Assembly (NCBI RefSeq): GCF_001311845.1
Contig: NZ_BBCC01000033.1
Coordinates: 1-44,289, forward strand
Reading direction: 5' to 3'
Source of the DNA: Desulfosarcina cetonica JCM 12296
Lineage (GTDB): Bacteria > Desulfobacterota > Desulfobacteria > Desulfobacterales > Desulfosarcinaceae
DNA length: 44,289 nt
This document shows positions 8,573 through 18,387 of this stretch, piece by piece. Position numbers and translations under genes: made by a program. The notes under the pieces were generated by a model, which saw only the letters and a program-made list of their open reading frames with translations, made no database searches and was not told where the DNA came from. The first letter of the stretch is position 1; each line of letters starts with the position of its first letter.

Positions 8573-8610
8573 AAAAAAGCCTGGACCGCTTTGGGCGGAA
8601 TCCAGGCTTC
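8573..8610 (-). terminator. Intrinsic terminator of the benzoate-CoA ligase gene
   Basis: On the minus strand, AAGCCTGGA and TCCAGGCTT form a perfect 9-bp stem around a 15-nt loop, followed by a run of T (complement of AAAAAA at 8573-8578). It lies about 30 bp after the ligase stop codon. Confidence 0.85.
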
Positions 8611-8640
8611 CTTATCCAATGGGCATATCACCCGATCAGG

Positions 8641-10246
8641 TCACGGTCGTTCCCGGAGCTTGAACCGTTGGATCTTGCCGGTCGCGGTTTTTGGCAGATC
8701 GTCGACGAATTCAATGACGCGCGGGTATTTGTAAGGCGCGAGCTTCTCTTTGACATGCCGCTTCAAGCTCGCCGAGATCGTCACTTGGCGTGTGCCCGCT
8801 TTTCAGGGCCACAAATGCCTTGGGTTTGATCAAATCCATGGCGTCCTGCATGGCGACCACGGCACACTCGGCGACTGATGGGTGGCTGAGAAGGGCGTTT
8901 TCAACTTCAAGCGGTGAGACCCAGATGCCGCTGACTTTCATGGAGTCGTTGGCCCGCGCGGAGTAGAAGAAATATCCTTCGGCATCGATGTGCCCCATGT
9001 CCCCGGTTTTCATCCAGCCGTTTACCAGGGTTTCGGCGGTTTTGTCCGGTTTCTGCCAGTATTCGGCAAAGAGCGTCTGGCTGGATACATACAGCTCACC
9101 CAGTTCACCGGCTGGCAGGGGCTTGCCCAATTCGTCACGGACCTCGATGGCGTAACCGGGCAGCGCCAGCCCGCTGGCGTTCTCCTTGACGATGCCGGGC
9201 CGGTTGGAAATATAGATGAATCCGGCTTCCGAAGATCCCAATCCGTCAAGAATGTCAATGTCGAATTTTTTCTTCCAGCGTTGAAACAGGGAGCCGGGCA
9301 AGGCTTCGCCAGCCGAGATGCAAAACCGCAGGCTGCTAAGGTCAGGGGCCTGATTGATCGCTTCCAGGTAATTGAGAATCTGGCCATAGGCCGTTGGAAC
9401 GGAGAAGAAACCCGTCGGGCGATGTTTCTCGATCAACCCGAGAATGACTTCCGGTAGCGGCCGATCGGGATTGAGAATGACCGAAGCACCATAATACAGC
9501 GGCAGGTAAAGGGCATTGTTCAGACCATAGGAAAAAAACAGCTTTGAGGAGCAGAGTACACGGTCTTCGGGCGTGAATTGAACCACATGCTGGCCCCAGG
9601 CTTCGACCGCATGCACAAGATCCTTGTGGTAATGGACAACGCCCTTGGGGCGGCCCGTGGTGCCCGATGTATACAGCCAATAGGAATGGTCGGTTTTGGC
9701 CGTGGGATAGACATCCAGCTGATCGGATGCGTCCTTCATCATTTGGGACAATTCAGTGGTGCCGGGAACCGCGGCGCCGTGGACAACGACCGTTTTCAGG
9801 TGGGCCGCGTCGGCGATAATGGGCGTGAGCCTGGTATGCAATTCACTCTCCACCACCACGACCGCTGCCTGACTGTCGTTGATGAAATAGTCCAGATCTT
9901 CAGCCGTCGCCAGCATGTTGATGGGTACCGGTACGGCGCCGATTTTCATTGCTCCGAGAAAAAGCGCGATAAATTCCGGGCGATCGTGAAGCAGAAGGAT
10001 GACCCGGTCACCCGGTGCGACACCCAGCTGTCGCAGGCCGTTGCCGATCCGATTGGCCATGCATCCGAGCTCGCCATAGGAAATCGTTTCGTTCTTATGA
10101 ATGATCGCCGACCGTTCCGATTGAGGCCCTGCCAGATGACGTTCCAGAAGCAGACTGACCATGTTGAAGGTGTCCGGCAGCTTGAATCCGCTTTCCCAGG
10201 GATGGAGCATGAGATCATTTCCAATCATTGTTGCCTCGGCAGCCAT
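8641..10246 (-). CDS. Benzoate-CoA ligase family protein (one frameshift near the C-terminus)
   Basis: An acyl-adenylate-forming enzyme of about 535 codons. Seen are the AMP-binding motif [11 protein letters not shown], the benzoate-CoA ligase type text [38 protein letters not shown], and [18 protein letters not shown]. The last part ([17 protein letters not shown], then [15 protein letters not shown] with the catalytic lysine) is in another frame. The break lies at about 8755-8770 and corresponds to a net loss of two bases or gain of one. The enzyme would make benzoyl-CoA or a related aryl-CoA from the acid, CoA and ATP, the entry step before BamBC. Substrate choice is inferred from family and neighbourhood. 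The ATG start has GGGAGGAAACA immediately upstream. It has its own promoter, operator and terminator. Confidence 0.85.
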
Positions 10247-10388
10247 TGTTTCCTCCCGTGTTATCGTTGGTTTTGGGTAAAAGACAGCTGAGGACGCGGC
10301 ATGATTTATCGACGCGTCGGTTTATCAATTGGGTTGATGATTGAATTCAAATGGAGGCGGTTCAATGTGATGAAAAAGATTCCATATA

Positions 10389-10405
10389 ATGAAACTTGGT
10401 TTCAT
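10389..10405 (-). promoter_or_regulatory. Palindromic operator of the ligase gene
   Basis: ATGAAAC-TTG-GTTTCAT, 7-bp perfect arms, at or just after the predicted transcription start. It resembles the GAAAC-N(2-4)-GTTTC sites of TetR-family acyl-CoA regulators such as PsrA, but differs from the bam/etf palindrome. The regulator is not in this window. Confidence 0.6.
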
Positions 10406-10411
10406 AAACAG

Positions 10412-10440
10412 AGACTATTGAATCGATATATATCTGTCAA
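10412..10440 (-). promoter_or_regulatory. Predicted promoter of the ligase gene
   Basis: On the minus strand, TTGACA (complement of 10435-10440), a 17-bp spacer, then a weak -10, TAGTCT (complement of 10412-10417). The palindromic operator starts about 6 bp downstream. Confidence 0.5.
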
Positions 10441-10551
10441 GAGATTAATTTATAAAATAAAATAAATAGTATTCATAATGAGGGGCGGATACGCCAGCGA
10501 CGGGATGCGGAAATCCGCAGAAGAAATGAACCTTGATTGGCGAAGGGAATT

Positions 10552-10600
10552 CCAAAAAACAAAGCGGGCATCAGCCCGTTTGGACAGATGCCCGCTTTGT
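10552..10600 (-). terminator. Intrinsic terminator of tRNA-Trp
   Basis: The arms AAAGCGGGCATC and GATGCCCGCTTT form a perfect 12-bp stem with a 14-nt loop. On the minus strand TTTGTTTTTT follows. It lies directly after the tRNA 3' end. Confidence 0.88.
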
Positions 10601-10607
10601 TGAAAGA

Positions 10608-10684
10608 TGGCAGGCCAGGAGGGGCTCGAACCCCCAACACCCGGATTTGGAGTCCGGTGCTCTACCAATTCGAGCTACTGGCCT
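10608..10684 (-). tRNA. tRNA-Trp (anticodon CCA)
   Basis: The acceptor stem AGGCCAG/CTGGCCT is complete. The anticodon stem CCGGA/TCCGG encloses loop CTCCAAA with anticodon CCA. The T arm carries GTTCGAGCC, and the 3' CCA is encoded (complement of 10608-10610). It stands alone here, not in the common tuf-secE neighbourhood. The terminator at 10552-10600 closes the transcript. Confidence 0.97.
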
Positions 10685-10894
10685 GTAAGTTTGTTGTCGT
10701 AGAACAACAGAAATAAGAACCATATCAGACATTCCCTGAATGATCAACAGGCAAGTCACACCAATGGATTACCCGTTGCATCCAGACCAATGCCTGCGCT
10801 ATATCCTTATCATTGCAATGAATCCTGCAACTCAAGGTTGCATGGGGCGCGTGATACGCCGGTCCGTTCGGCGACCAACGGGAAAATACGATCA

Positions 10895-12840
10895 ATGACA
10901 CCGCTCGATCGTCATACACAACGAAAAATTGCCCTGGATCTGGTACAGCGACTCGCTGACCAGACCCCCATTGGCGTGCTGGCAACCGTCATCAACGCCA
11001 TCCTGCTCTCTATTTTTCTGGTTGGTGTGTTGCCGTTGGAGCGGGTGTGCTTGTGGCTGGTTCTGTTTCTTCTGGTCTGCCTGGCCCGATTAGTGCTCCA
11101 GCGCTATCTCAACCGGCAGCCTTTATCCATCGACAAGGTTGGCCGGCATGAGGCGATTTATCTTTTTTTTCTGGCATTATCGGGATCCTTTTGGGGCGTT
11201 GTACCGATTTTCCTTTTTCCCGAATCATCCGTCGTCCACCAGGTGCTCATTGTCTTGGTTTTGGGCGGGATGGTGGCCGGTTCGGTCGGTGTCTTCGCGT
11301 CCATCATGGGCGTCTTTTATGCCTTTGGGATCCCAACGTTGGTTCCGGTAATCATCGTTTTTTTCAGTATCGGTGATCGTCTGCACACCACCATGGGTTC
11401 CTTTATGATCGTTTTTGGTGCGTTCATGCTGGTGGCGGCCAAGCGGCTCAACCGCGAAATTTACGCATTCCTGGTTCGAAAGTATGAGAATATCGACCTG
11501 ATCGACAAGCTGGAACAGGAAGTTGGGGAACGGCAGCTTGCCGAGAACAGACTCGTTGAGAAAAATCGTGAGATCGAATCCATCGTGGCGGCGCGTACGG
11601 ATGAGTTGCTGCAGGTCAACAAGAAACTGCAAATTGAAATCGAGGAACGCATCGAGCCGAGGCCGAGCAGAAAAAACTGGCCACCCAGCTGGAACACGCC
11701 CAGAAGATGGAAGTGCTTGGCACCATGGCCGGCGGTGTGGCGCATGACCTAAACAATATCCTTTCCGGAATCGTCAGTTATCCGGACCTTCTATTGATGC
11801 AGGTTCCCGAGGGCAGTCCCCTTTTCCGGCCCATCCAGGTCATGCAGGAATCGGGCAAAAAGGCGGCCGCGATTGTCCAGGACCTCTTGACCTTGACCCG
11901 CCGGGGGGTGTTGGTCAAAGAGGCCTTGAATCTTAATGAAGTGATCGTCGCCCACTTCGATACACCGGAGCATCACAAAATGATCTCTTTTCATCCTGGC
12001 GTGGATGTTAAGCTGGCCTTGGAAGATGACCTGCCCAATATTGCCGGCTCCCGGATTCATATAGAGAAAACCGTGATGAACCTGTTGTCCAATGCGGCCG
12101 AGGCCATGCCCGACGGCGGACAGATTCAAGTCGGTACGGCGCGTTGTCACCTGGATCGACCGCTCAAGGGATATGCCGAGGTCAATATGGGGGATTATGT
12201 GGTGTTGACGGTCAGGGACACGGGGACAGGCATTAAATCCGCCGACATCGACCGCATTTTCGAACCTTTTTTTACCAAAAAGAAGATGGGACGCAGTGGT
12301 ACCGGCCTGGGAATGGCCGTTGTCTGGGCTGCCGTCAAGGATCATAACGGATATATCCAGGTGGAGAGCACTGAAGGGCGGGGTACCTGTTTCAGCCTTT
12401 ATTTCCCCATTACCCATGAAGCCCGGACCGTCATCGATGCACATGAATCGATCACCGCCTACCAGGGCCGGGGCGAAACCATTTTAGTGGTGGATGACAT
12501 CGACGCCCAGCGTCAGATTGCCTCGGATCTTTTAACGCAACTGGGCTACCGGGTGACCACGGCGCCGAACGGCGAAGCCGCCCTTGCACTTTTACGGAAA
12601 ACGCGATTTGATCTTCTCGTATTGGACATGATCATGGATCCGGGCATGGACGGATTGGATACCTACAAGGCGGTCGTGGCCCTTCATCCTGGCCAGAGAG
12701 CCATCATCGCCAGCGGTTTTTCCGAAACCGAACGGGTGCGTGAGGCCATGCGCTTGGGTGCGGGGCCGTACATCAAAAAGCCGTACACCTGGATCAACCT
12801 GGGGCAGGCGGTGAGAACGGCCCTGACCAACCCCACTTGA
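10895..12840 (+). CDS. Hybrid sensor histidine kinase with C-terminal receiver (one frameshift)
   Basis: About 648 codons. An N-terminal block of hydrophobic helices (about residues 20-185) precedes a coiled coil (DKLEQEVGERQLAENRL). A HisKA domain follows with phospho-acceptor His in GGVAHDLNNILSG. The ATPase domain shows NLLSNAAEAMPDGG, VRDTGTGI, FEPFFTKK and GTGLGMAVV. The receiver domain begins ILVVDDIDAQRQ and has its likely phospho-Asp in LLVLDMIMDPGMDG. A missing C at 11653/11654 splits the gene between the coiled coil and HisKA; adding it gives ERIRAEAEQKKLATQLEHAQK. The signal sensed is unknown. I start at ATG 10895 rather than the longer frame from 10790, whose first 35 residues look non-coding. 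Confidence 0.85.
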
Positions 12841-12963
12841 TAACGGCCACACCCCATGAGGGCAGCATACCAACCACCCATCACCGGTAAGCGGGCGTAG
12901 CGCGCCGGGACAGCCCCCGTTCAGCGTTACCCTGGCGGCTGCCGGAAAGTCCATAAGAAGCCA

Positions 12964-13431
12964 ATGACACCAGCCATTGATTTTGCCAAACGCCATGGAA
13001 TCGTTTTTCAGATTCACAAATACAAACACGACAAGGACAATCGCCATTATGGGGCGGAGGCCGCTGAAAAGTTGAAGGTCAGCCCCGAGAGACTCTGCAA
13101 AACCCTGGTCATTGCGATGGATGACCGCGATTTGGCCGTGGCGGTTCTGCCGGTGGCCAGGCAGTTGGACCTTAAACGGGCGGGGCAGGCGTTGGGTTGT
13201 AAAAGAGCGCAAATGGCGGATAAACGGTCCGTTGAAAAAACGACCGGCTATATCCTGGGCGGGGTGAGTCCCCTTGGCCAGAAGCGACGCCTCAACACCG
13301 TAATTGACGCTTCCGTCGAGGCCTTCGAGACGATCTTGGTCAGTGCCGGACGAAGAGGCCTGGATATTGAGCTAACTCCGGGCGACCTGTGTGCCATGAC
13401 CCATGGTTTCTTTGCCGAAATCAGCAAATGA
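12964..13431 (+). CDS. ybaK: YbaK/EbsC-family aminoacyl-tRNA deacylase
   Basis: 155 residues, the usual length of Cys-tRNA(Pro) deacylases, which hydrolyse mischarged tRNA. Family features include KYKHDKDNRHYGAEAAEKL near the N-terminus, LCKTLVIAMDD, AVLPVARQLDLKRAGQALG and the C-terminal TTGYILGGVSPLGQKRRL, which contains the G-x-SP block of the active site. It stands between the sensor kinase and the aldolase on the same strand. The exact editing substrate (Cys-tRNAPro or another) cannot be told from sequence. Confidence 0.88.
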   Translation: MTPAIDFAKRHGIVFQIHKYKHDKDNRHYGAEAAEKLKVSPERLCKTLVIAMDDRDLAVAVLPVARQLDLKRAGQALGCKRAQMADKRSVEKTTGYILGGVSPLGQKRRLNTVIDASVEAFETILVSAGRRGLDIELTPGDLCAMTHGFFAEISK

Positions 13432-13496
13432 GTACTTGAAAAACGGACAGCGCGATCGCGGCTGTCGACCACTTGCTTGAGAAAAGAGAGGAAAAA

Positions 13497-14528
13497 ATGC
13501 CTGTAGCCGATTATCAGACCTATTGCAAAATGCTGGATCGTGCCCGCGAAAAAGGCTTTGCCTACCCGGCGGTCAATGTTACCTCGCTGACCGGAGCCAA
13601 TGCCGTCCTCAAAGCACTTTCCGAGAGTCGCAGCGACGGAATCATCCAGGTCTCGACAGGCGGGGCGGCGTTTGCGTCCGGGTCCAGGGTGAAAGACATG
13701 GCTCTAGGCGCGATTTCCATTGCCGAGCATGTGCATCGCGTCGCCGAACGCTACGATATTTACGTCGCACTGCACACCGATCACTGCCAGCCGCATGTCT
13801 TGGACAGTTTCGTCATCCCGTTGATCGAAGAGACCGAACGGCGTCGGGCTGCCGGGCAACCCAATTTATTCAGCAGCCACATGTTCGACGGCAGCGCGGT
13901 GCCCCTCAAGGAGAATCTCGACATCGCGGCGCCGCTTCTGGAGCGCTGCCAGAAAAGCGAGCTCATTCTCGAAATCGAGGTGGGCGTGGTCGGTGGTGAA
14001 GAGGACGGCGTAAAGGCTGATGGACCCAGCAGCAAACTCTACACCACCCCCGAAGACATGCTCGAAGCCGCCCGCTGTCTAAACAGCGTGAAGGATGCCC
14101 GTTACCTGGTGGCCGCCACGTTCGGAAATGTGCATGGGGTTTACAAACCGGGGCATGTCAAGCTCAAACCCGAAATTTTAAAAGACGGACAGGCCGCCCT
14201 GGAGAAGGTTTACGGTCAAGAGGGACGGTTCCTGCTGGTGTTTCACGGCGGTTCCGGCTCCGGGTTGAACGACATCCACGCCGCCATCGACTACGGTGTC
14301 GTCAAGATGAATATCGACACCGATACCCAATACGCCTTTTCACGTCCCATCGCCGACCATTTTTTCAAGAACTATGACGGCGTCCTGAAGGTGGATGGCG
14401 ATGTGGGCCGTAAAAAAGCCTATGATCCGCGCACCTATCTGAACCTGGCGGAAGCCGGCATGGCCGAGCGCGTCAAACAGGCGATCGTTGATCTGAAAGG
14501 GGGCGGAACCACCTTGATGGATGCCTGA
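13497..14528 (+). CDS. fba: Class II fructose-bisphosphate aldolase
   Basis: 343 residues. Zinc and substrate sites of class II aldolases are visible: LHTDHCQPHVLD (catalytic Asp and a zinc His), SSHMFDGSAVPLKENL, LEIEVGVVGGEEDGV, FGNVHGVYKPGHV (zinc His) and VFHGGSGSG (zinc His and phosphate loop), then VVKMNIDTDTQYAF. It splits or makes fructose-1,6-bisphosphate in glycolysis or gluconeogenesis. The longer frame from 13473 adds eight residues, but AGAGGAAAAA lies just before ATG 13497, so that start is preferred. The gene converges on the GAF protein gene. Confidence 0.93.
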   Translation: MPVADYQTYCKMLDRAREKGFAYPAVNVTSLTGANAVLKALSESRSDGIIQVSTGGAAFASGSRVKDMALGAISIAEHVHRVAERYDIYVALHTDHCQPHVLDSFVIPLIEETERRRAAGQPNLFSSHMFDGSAVPLKENLDIAAPLLERCQKSELILEIEVGVVGGEEDGVKADGPSSKLYTTPEDMLEAARCLNSVKDARYLVAATFGNVHGVYKPGHVKLKPEILKDGQAALEKVYGQEGRFLLVFHGGSGSGLNDIHAAIDYGVVKMNIDTDTQYAFSRPIADHFFKNYDGVLKVDGDVGRKKAYDPRTYLNLAEAGMAERVKQAIVDLKGGGTTLMDA

Positions 14529-14586
14529 GCCTGAACCGTGTGTTCGTCAAGGCCACCGACCGCTTGACCGCACACCGGGGCCGGAC

Positions 14587-15636
14587 TCATGCGGATCCGG
14601 ATTGATCGGATTGCCGGCACGCCGCCAGCGCATCGCTGAGCTGCTGATAGTCGATGGCATTCTGGATGGCCACCCCGCTTTGTTCGGCGACCGCCATGGC
14701 AAAGCGGATGTCGCCGGGTGTAAAGTGGCGAACCTCATCGGTCAGAAGACGCAGGACGCCGATGGTTTCGCCCTTGACGGTGATGGGAACCGCCAGGATG
14801 CTGCCGACCCCTTCGCTGGCGGCCTCTTTATGATAGAGGGTGTGAATGTCGGTGGTGGCGTCCGGGATCACCACCGGTTCCCCCTTGAGGATGAAGTAGG
14901 TGGCCAGTTCGTCGTCCAGCGGCCCACGCTGCAGATAGGCCTGGCTCAGACCATGGGCGGCCTTGAGTTCCAGGCGGCCGGTTTTCGATTCGATCAGCCG
15001 GATGGTGCAGGCCTTGAGCCGCATGACTTCGGGCAGTGTGTTCACCACCAGGTCGAGAACCGTGTCCAGGTGGCGGGTCTCACCGATGTGTTTGCTGATC
15101 TGGCAGACCGCCTTGAAGTAATCCAGTTGGCGCTGTTGCTCGGCATAGATACGGGCGTTCTCGATGGCGATGCCGCACTGCTCGGCCAGCGCGGCGACAA
15201 AGGCAATTTCCAGCGGTTGGAATTCCCGGCGGGTCCGGGTGAGCAGTCTCAGAATCCCGCTGATTTGCCCGCGGATGGGAATCGGTGCCACGAGGATGCT
15301 CTTGATGCCTTCTTGGTGCGCAGCTTCCGGATATTGGATGCGGGTATCCTGGTCCGCATCGGCGATGGCGATGGGCTGACCCTGCAAGGCGGCCATGACG
15401 CTTTTTTCCGCGTCGATGGGGCCGCGGTTGAGGTAGGCTTCGCTCAATCCGGAAGCCGCTTCCAGGATCAGGTGGCGCCGCGACGGATCCAGCAGGCGGA
15501 TTGTGGCCGCGTCCACCTGGATGACTTCGGGAATCTTGGTGACGATCAGGGTGAATACTTCCTGGGGGTCCAGGCTGGCGGTGATGGTTTGGGTTACCTC
15601 CAGCAGGAGATGGAGATAGTCGTTTTGACGCGGCAT
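14587..15636 (-). CDS. Tandem GAF-domain protein
   Basis: 349 residues made of two GAF domains, roughly residues 15-165 and 185-335. The repeats resemble each other: DAATIRLLDPSRRHLILEAASGLS against KACTIRLIESKTGRLELKAAHGLS, and AALAEQCGIAIENARIY against MAVAEQSGVAIQNAIDY. There is no kinase, GGDEF or DNA-binding domain, so it would bind a small ligand or sense redox and pass this to a partner. AAGGAGTG precedes the ATG. No partner gene adjoins it. The ligand is not predictable. Confidence 0.85.
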   Translation of the reverse strand: MPRQNDYLHLLLEVTQTITASLDPQEVFTLIVTKIPEVIQVDAATIRLLDPSRRHLILEAASGLSEAYLNRGPIDAEKSVMAALQGQPIAIADADQDTRIQYPEAAHQEGIKSILVAPIPIRGQISGILRLLTRTRREFQPLEIAFVAALAEQCGIAIENARIYAEQQRQLDYFKAVCQISKHIGETRHLDTVLDLVVNTLPEVMRLKACTIRLIESKTGRLELKAAHGLSQAYLQRGPLDDELATYFILKGEPVVIPDATTDIHTLYHKEAASEGVGSILAVPITVKGETIGVLRLLTDEVRHFTPGDIRFAMAVAEQSGVAIQNAIDYQQLSDALAACRQSDQSGSA

Positions 15637-16031
15637 GGTTGTCCCACTCCTTTTCAGCGGTGGTGTGTCGTGTGTTTAGGCAATTGCAATGCTCATCAAA
15701 CAAGAGTGGTGCCAAGGCGTAAGAAAAAAAGGTGATGATTTTTCAACGCGTCGAAATGTACCCTGTAATGGTCTTTTGCGGAGACGTATCCATAAAATCA
15801 AATCTGATGGTGGCTTGCGGCGCAGTATTTTAAATGCATATGGGTGCAATTTATTGCAGGCCCTCGAGTGCCACCGGGCCGCCGTTAAGCGGGTCGATCC
15901 GTTAGTGGTGGGCGCCGAAAGTGTGCCCGGCCCCGATCCCGCGTAACGGACAGCCGCAAGCCCGACCTGATTGCGTGGAAAGCGTCCGAATCAACTTGCC
16001 AATGGCCGATACAGCCTACCCAGGAGCGATC
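15637..16031. other. Divergent intergenic region
   Basis: 395 bp between the leftward GAF gene and the rightward aldolase/adducin gene. I see no gene, clear promoter pair or strong hairpin in it. Confidence 0.4.
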
Positions 16032-16676
16032 ATGGATCCCTATCTTGACCCTCGAAAAGCGATTATCCGTTGTTGCCGCTGGCTTTGCCGGCACGGTTAT
16101 TTCGGTTCGCTGCGAAGCGCCGGCGGCAACGTTTCCGTGCGCATCCCCGATGAACCGCTTTTGGTGATCACACCGTCCGGCAGACCCTATATGGACCTGG
16201 TGCCGGAGGATATCTGCGTGGTTGATTTCGATTTGCGGCCGGTTGCCGGCGGCCTGAAACCCTCCATCGAAACGGGCATGCATGCCGGTATCTACCAGGA
16301 CCGCCCGGATGTGGGGGCGGTGGTGCACACGCACCAGCCCTTTGCCAGCATTTTCGCCTTGATCAACCAGTCGATCCCGGCCCTTTTCGACGAAGTGGTC
16401 ATGGCCATCGGCCACACCGTGGATGTGGTCCCTTACGCCTTTTCCGGTACGCCCGAGTTGGTGGGCAAGGTCAGGCAGACCATCGTCAACGGCTGTTTTT
16501 GTTTTATCCTGCAAAACCACGGTGCCTTGAATCTGGGCGCCTCCCTCGACCAGGCCTGGAAGAATGCGGAGCTCTTGGAGAAAACGGCCCAGGCCTATTA
16601 CCATGCCCTGGCCACCGGCCGGCCGATAACGACGCTGCCCGCCGAGACGCTCCAGCGCATAGGCCCACCGTCCTGA
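16032..16676 (+). CDS. Class II aldolase/adducin-family protein
   Basis: 214 residues. Family motifs are SAGGNVSVRIPDEPLLVITPSG near the N-terminus, the metal-binding VVHTHQPFASIFA (HxH), and LQNHGALNLGASLDQAW with the third His. Members include fuculose- and ribulose-phosphate aldolases/epimerases and 5-methylthioribulose phosphate dehydratase. The substrate here is unknown. ATG 16032 is preferred over longer in-frame starts at 15921 and 16002 because GGAG lies 6-7 bp before it. No sugar pathway genes adjoin it. Confidence 0.8.
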   Translation: MDPYLDPRKAIIRCCRWLCRHGYFGSLRSAGGNVSVRIPDEPLLVITPSGRPYMDLVPEDICVVDFDLRPVAGGLKPSIETGMHAGIYQDRPDVGAVVHTHQPFASIFALINQSIPALFDEVVMAIGHTVDVVPYAFSGTPELVGKVRQTIVNGCFCFILQNHGALNLGASLDQAWKNAELLEKTAQAYYHALATGRPITTLPAETLQRIGPPS

Positions 16677-16736
16677 GCGGACGACGCGCATACCCCATTT
16701 TATCGCCATCTTGTTTTTCCCCATGGCAGCTTTTAC

Positions 16737-16764
16737 TTGACATGGATGCGGCTGCTTTTATATT
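16737..16764 (+). promoter_or_regulatory. Sigma70-type promoter of the metal-sensor operon
   Basis: TTGACA (16737-16742), a 16-bp spacer, TATATT (16759-16764). It points into the ArsR-family gene starting at 16796. Confidence 0.75.
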
Positions 16765-16783
16765 TGAACAGATGTTCAGATAT
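16760..16783 (+). promoter_or_regulatory. SmtB/CadC-type operator
   Basis: An imperfect 24-bp palindrome, ATAT-T-TGAACA-GA-TGTTCA-G-ATAT, overlapping the -10. It has the form of operators bound by SmtB/ArsR-family metal sensors, so autoregulation by the adjacent gene is likely. Confidence 0.82.
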
Positions 16784-16795
16784 AGAGGGTGAGGA

Positions 16796-17173
16796 ATGGC
16801 AAAACGGAAGATTCAACCCGATTGTACGGCGGAAACCTGCGGTGTCCGCGTGATTCACCTTGACCGGGTGGCTCGGGCCAAGCGCGAGGCAATCCCGGAC
16901 AAGGTGCTTGATCGTTTGACCTTGACCTTTAAGATCATGGGGGATTCCACGCGGCTGGCCATCATCCTGGCCTTGCGGGGCGGGGAAATGTGTGTGTGCG
17001 ACATCGCCGCCACCATCGGCATCAGCGAATCGGCGGTTTCCCACCAGCTCCGGCGTTTGCGCGAATTGAATCTGGTCCGCTCCCGCCGTGACGGGCAGGT
17101 CCTTTACTATACCCTGGACGACCAGCATGTGCTGGACCTGGTGTCCATCGGCCTGAAGCATATCAACGAGTAG
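16796..17173 (+). CDS. ArsR/SmtB-family metal-responsive repressor
   Basis: 125 residues with the winged-helix core (TFKIMGDSTRLAIILAL, IGISESAVSHQLRRLREL, RRDGQVLYYTL). Two possible metal sites are visible. The alpha3N site has CVCD (Cys66, Cys68) plus N-terminal Cys10 and Cys15, as in CadC. The alpha5 site has Asp109-x-His111 and His122-x-x-Glu125, as in SmtB and CzrA. Zinc, cadmium or lead are thus the likely signals; metal binding would release the operator at 16760-16783. It lies 15 bp before the permease gene, which it presumably controls. Confidence 0.9.
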   Translation: MAKRKIQPDCTAETCGVRVIHLDRVARAKREAIPDKVLDRLTLTFKIMGDSTRLAIILALRGGEMCVCDIAATIGISESAVSHQLRRLRELNLVRSRRDGQVLYYTLDDQHVLDLVSIGLKHINE

Positions 17174-17188
17174 CGATGGGGGAGAGCA

Positions 17189-18359
17189 ATGAATCTAATC
17201 CTGGATGTGCTGCTGCAAGCGTGGAACCTTCTGCTGGAATCATCGGTTTTCATTCTTTTCGGGCTGGTGGTCAGTGGGCTGTTGCGCGTGTTTCTCAATC
17301 CCGGGGCAGTGGCCGCTCATCTCGGACAGGGTCGTTTTCGTTCCGTTTTGAAGGCTTCTTTCCTGGGTATCCCCATTCCCCTGTGCTCCTGTGGGGTGCT
17401 GCCGGCCGCAGCGGCCTTGAAAAAACAGGGTGCCAACAATGGGGCCGTGACCGCGTTTCTGATTTCCACACCCGAGTCCGGCGTTGACTCCATCTCCATC
17501 ACCTATGCCTGATGGATCCCATCATGACCGTCATGCGGCCGCTGGCGGCCTTTTTCACCGCGGTGGCAGCCGGTTTTACCGAAAATCTTCTCGGTCGACC
17601 GGATATGTCGCGGCCGGTGATTCCGGATCTTTCGTGCCCGGTGGATGGATGCTGTGATGGTGTTAACTGTGCGCCCGACGTCCATCGGCGCCATCACGGT
17701 TTCGGCGAGAAAGTGGTCGCCGGACTGCGGTTCGCGTTTACCGATGTGTGGGGGGACCTGGCCCTATGGTTTCTTTTCGGGCTGCTGCTGTCCGGTGCCA
17801 TTGGCGTATTGATTCCGGAAAGCCTGTTCAGCCGATATCTGGGCGGCGGATTCAGCGCCATGCTGATCATGCTTGCCATGGAATTCCCATTTACATCTGC
17901 GCCACCGCGTCAACGCCCATTGCCGCCACGCTGATTCTTCAGGGGGTCAGTCCGGGGGCGGCGCTGGTCTTTCTGATGGCCGGACCCGCGACCAACGCGA
18001 CTTCCCTGACGGTTCTGGCCCGTGTGCTGGGCCGCCGTGCGACGATGATCTATCTCACATCCATCGCCGTGTGCGCCGTGGCATTCGGTCTTTTGGTGGA
18101 CCAAATTTACAACACCTTGGGGATCTCACCCCAGGCCGTTCTCGGCCAGGCCGGGGAAACCCTTCCGTTCGGTCTCGAACTGGTCGCTGCCATGGCGATC
18201 CTGGTTTTATCGATCAAGCCTGTTTTTCATCACCTTCGCCGGTGGCTGCCCCGGCTTGGCGCTACGAAGCCGGCCACCCAGGATCGCCCGTCCCTTCCAA
18301 CGGCGCCACCGGATCATTGTGCCGGCGGCACCTGTGGCTGTAAACAGAGCCATTTATAA
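17189..18359 (+). CDS. Heavy-metal efflux permease, SO_0444/YraQ type (two frameshifts)
   Basis: About 390 codons in three frames. Two halves each carry a hydrophobic core with a conserved signature: GIPIPLCSCGVLPAAAALKKQGAN in the first half and GIPIYICATASTPIAATLI in the second. Between them is a Cys/His-rich cytoplasmic loop (CPVDGCCDGVNC, HRRHH). The C-terminus ends CAGGTCGCKQSHL. These features fit permeases linked to copper or zinc efflux. A missing C at 17509/17510 and a missing G at 17880/17881 explain the breaks; repair gives ITYALMDPIM and LAMGIPIYICATA. It forms an operon with the metal sensor upstream. The ribosome-binding site is GGGGGAG. The metal is inferred from the sensor. 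Confidence 0.82.
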
Positions 18360-18387
18360 AATTTTCATTACACCCCTTGTTTTTTTA

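Larger units (their letters stand above)
10247..10607. other. Control region between the ligase gene and tRNA-Trp
   Basis: No coding sequence. It holds the ligase promoter and palindrome (10389-10440) and the tRNA terminator (10552-10600). Confidence 0.6.

Noticed and set aside
17507..17515. TGA in the permease gene as a possible selenocysteine codon
   Set aside because: The family sequence continues in the -1 frame (ITYALMDPIMTV), so a missing C explains it; reading through in the same frame gives no family match.
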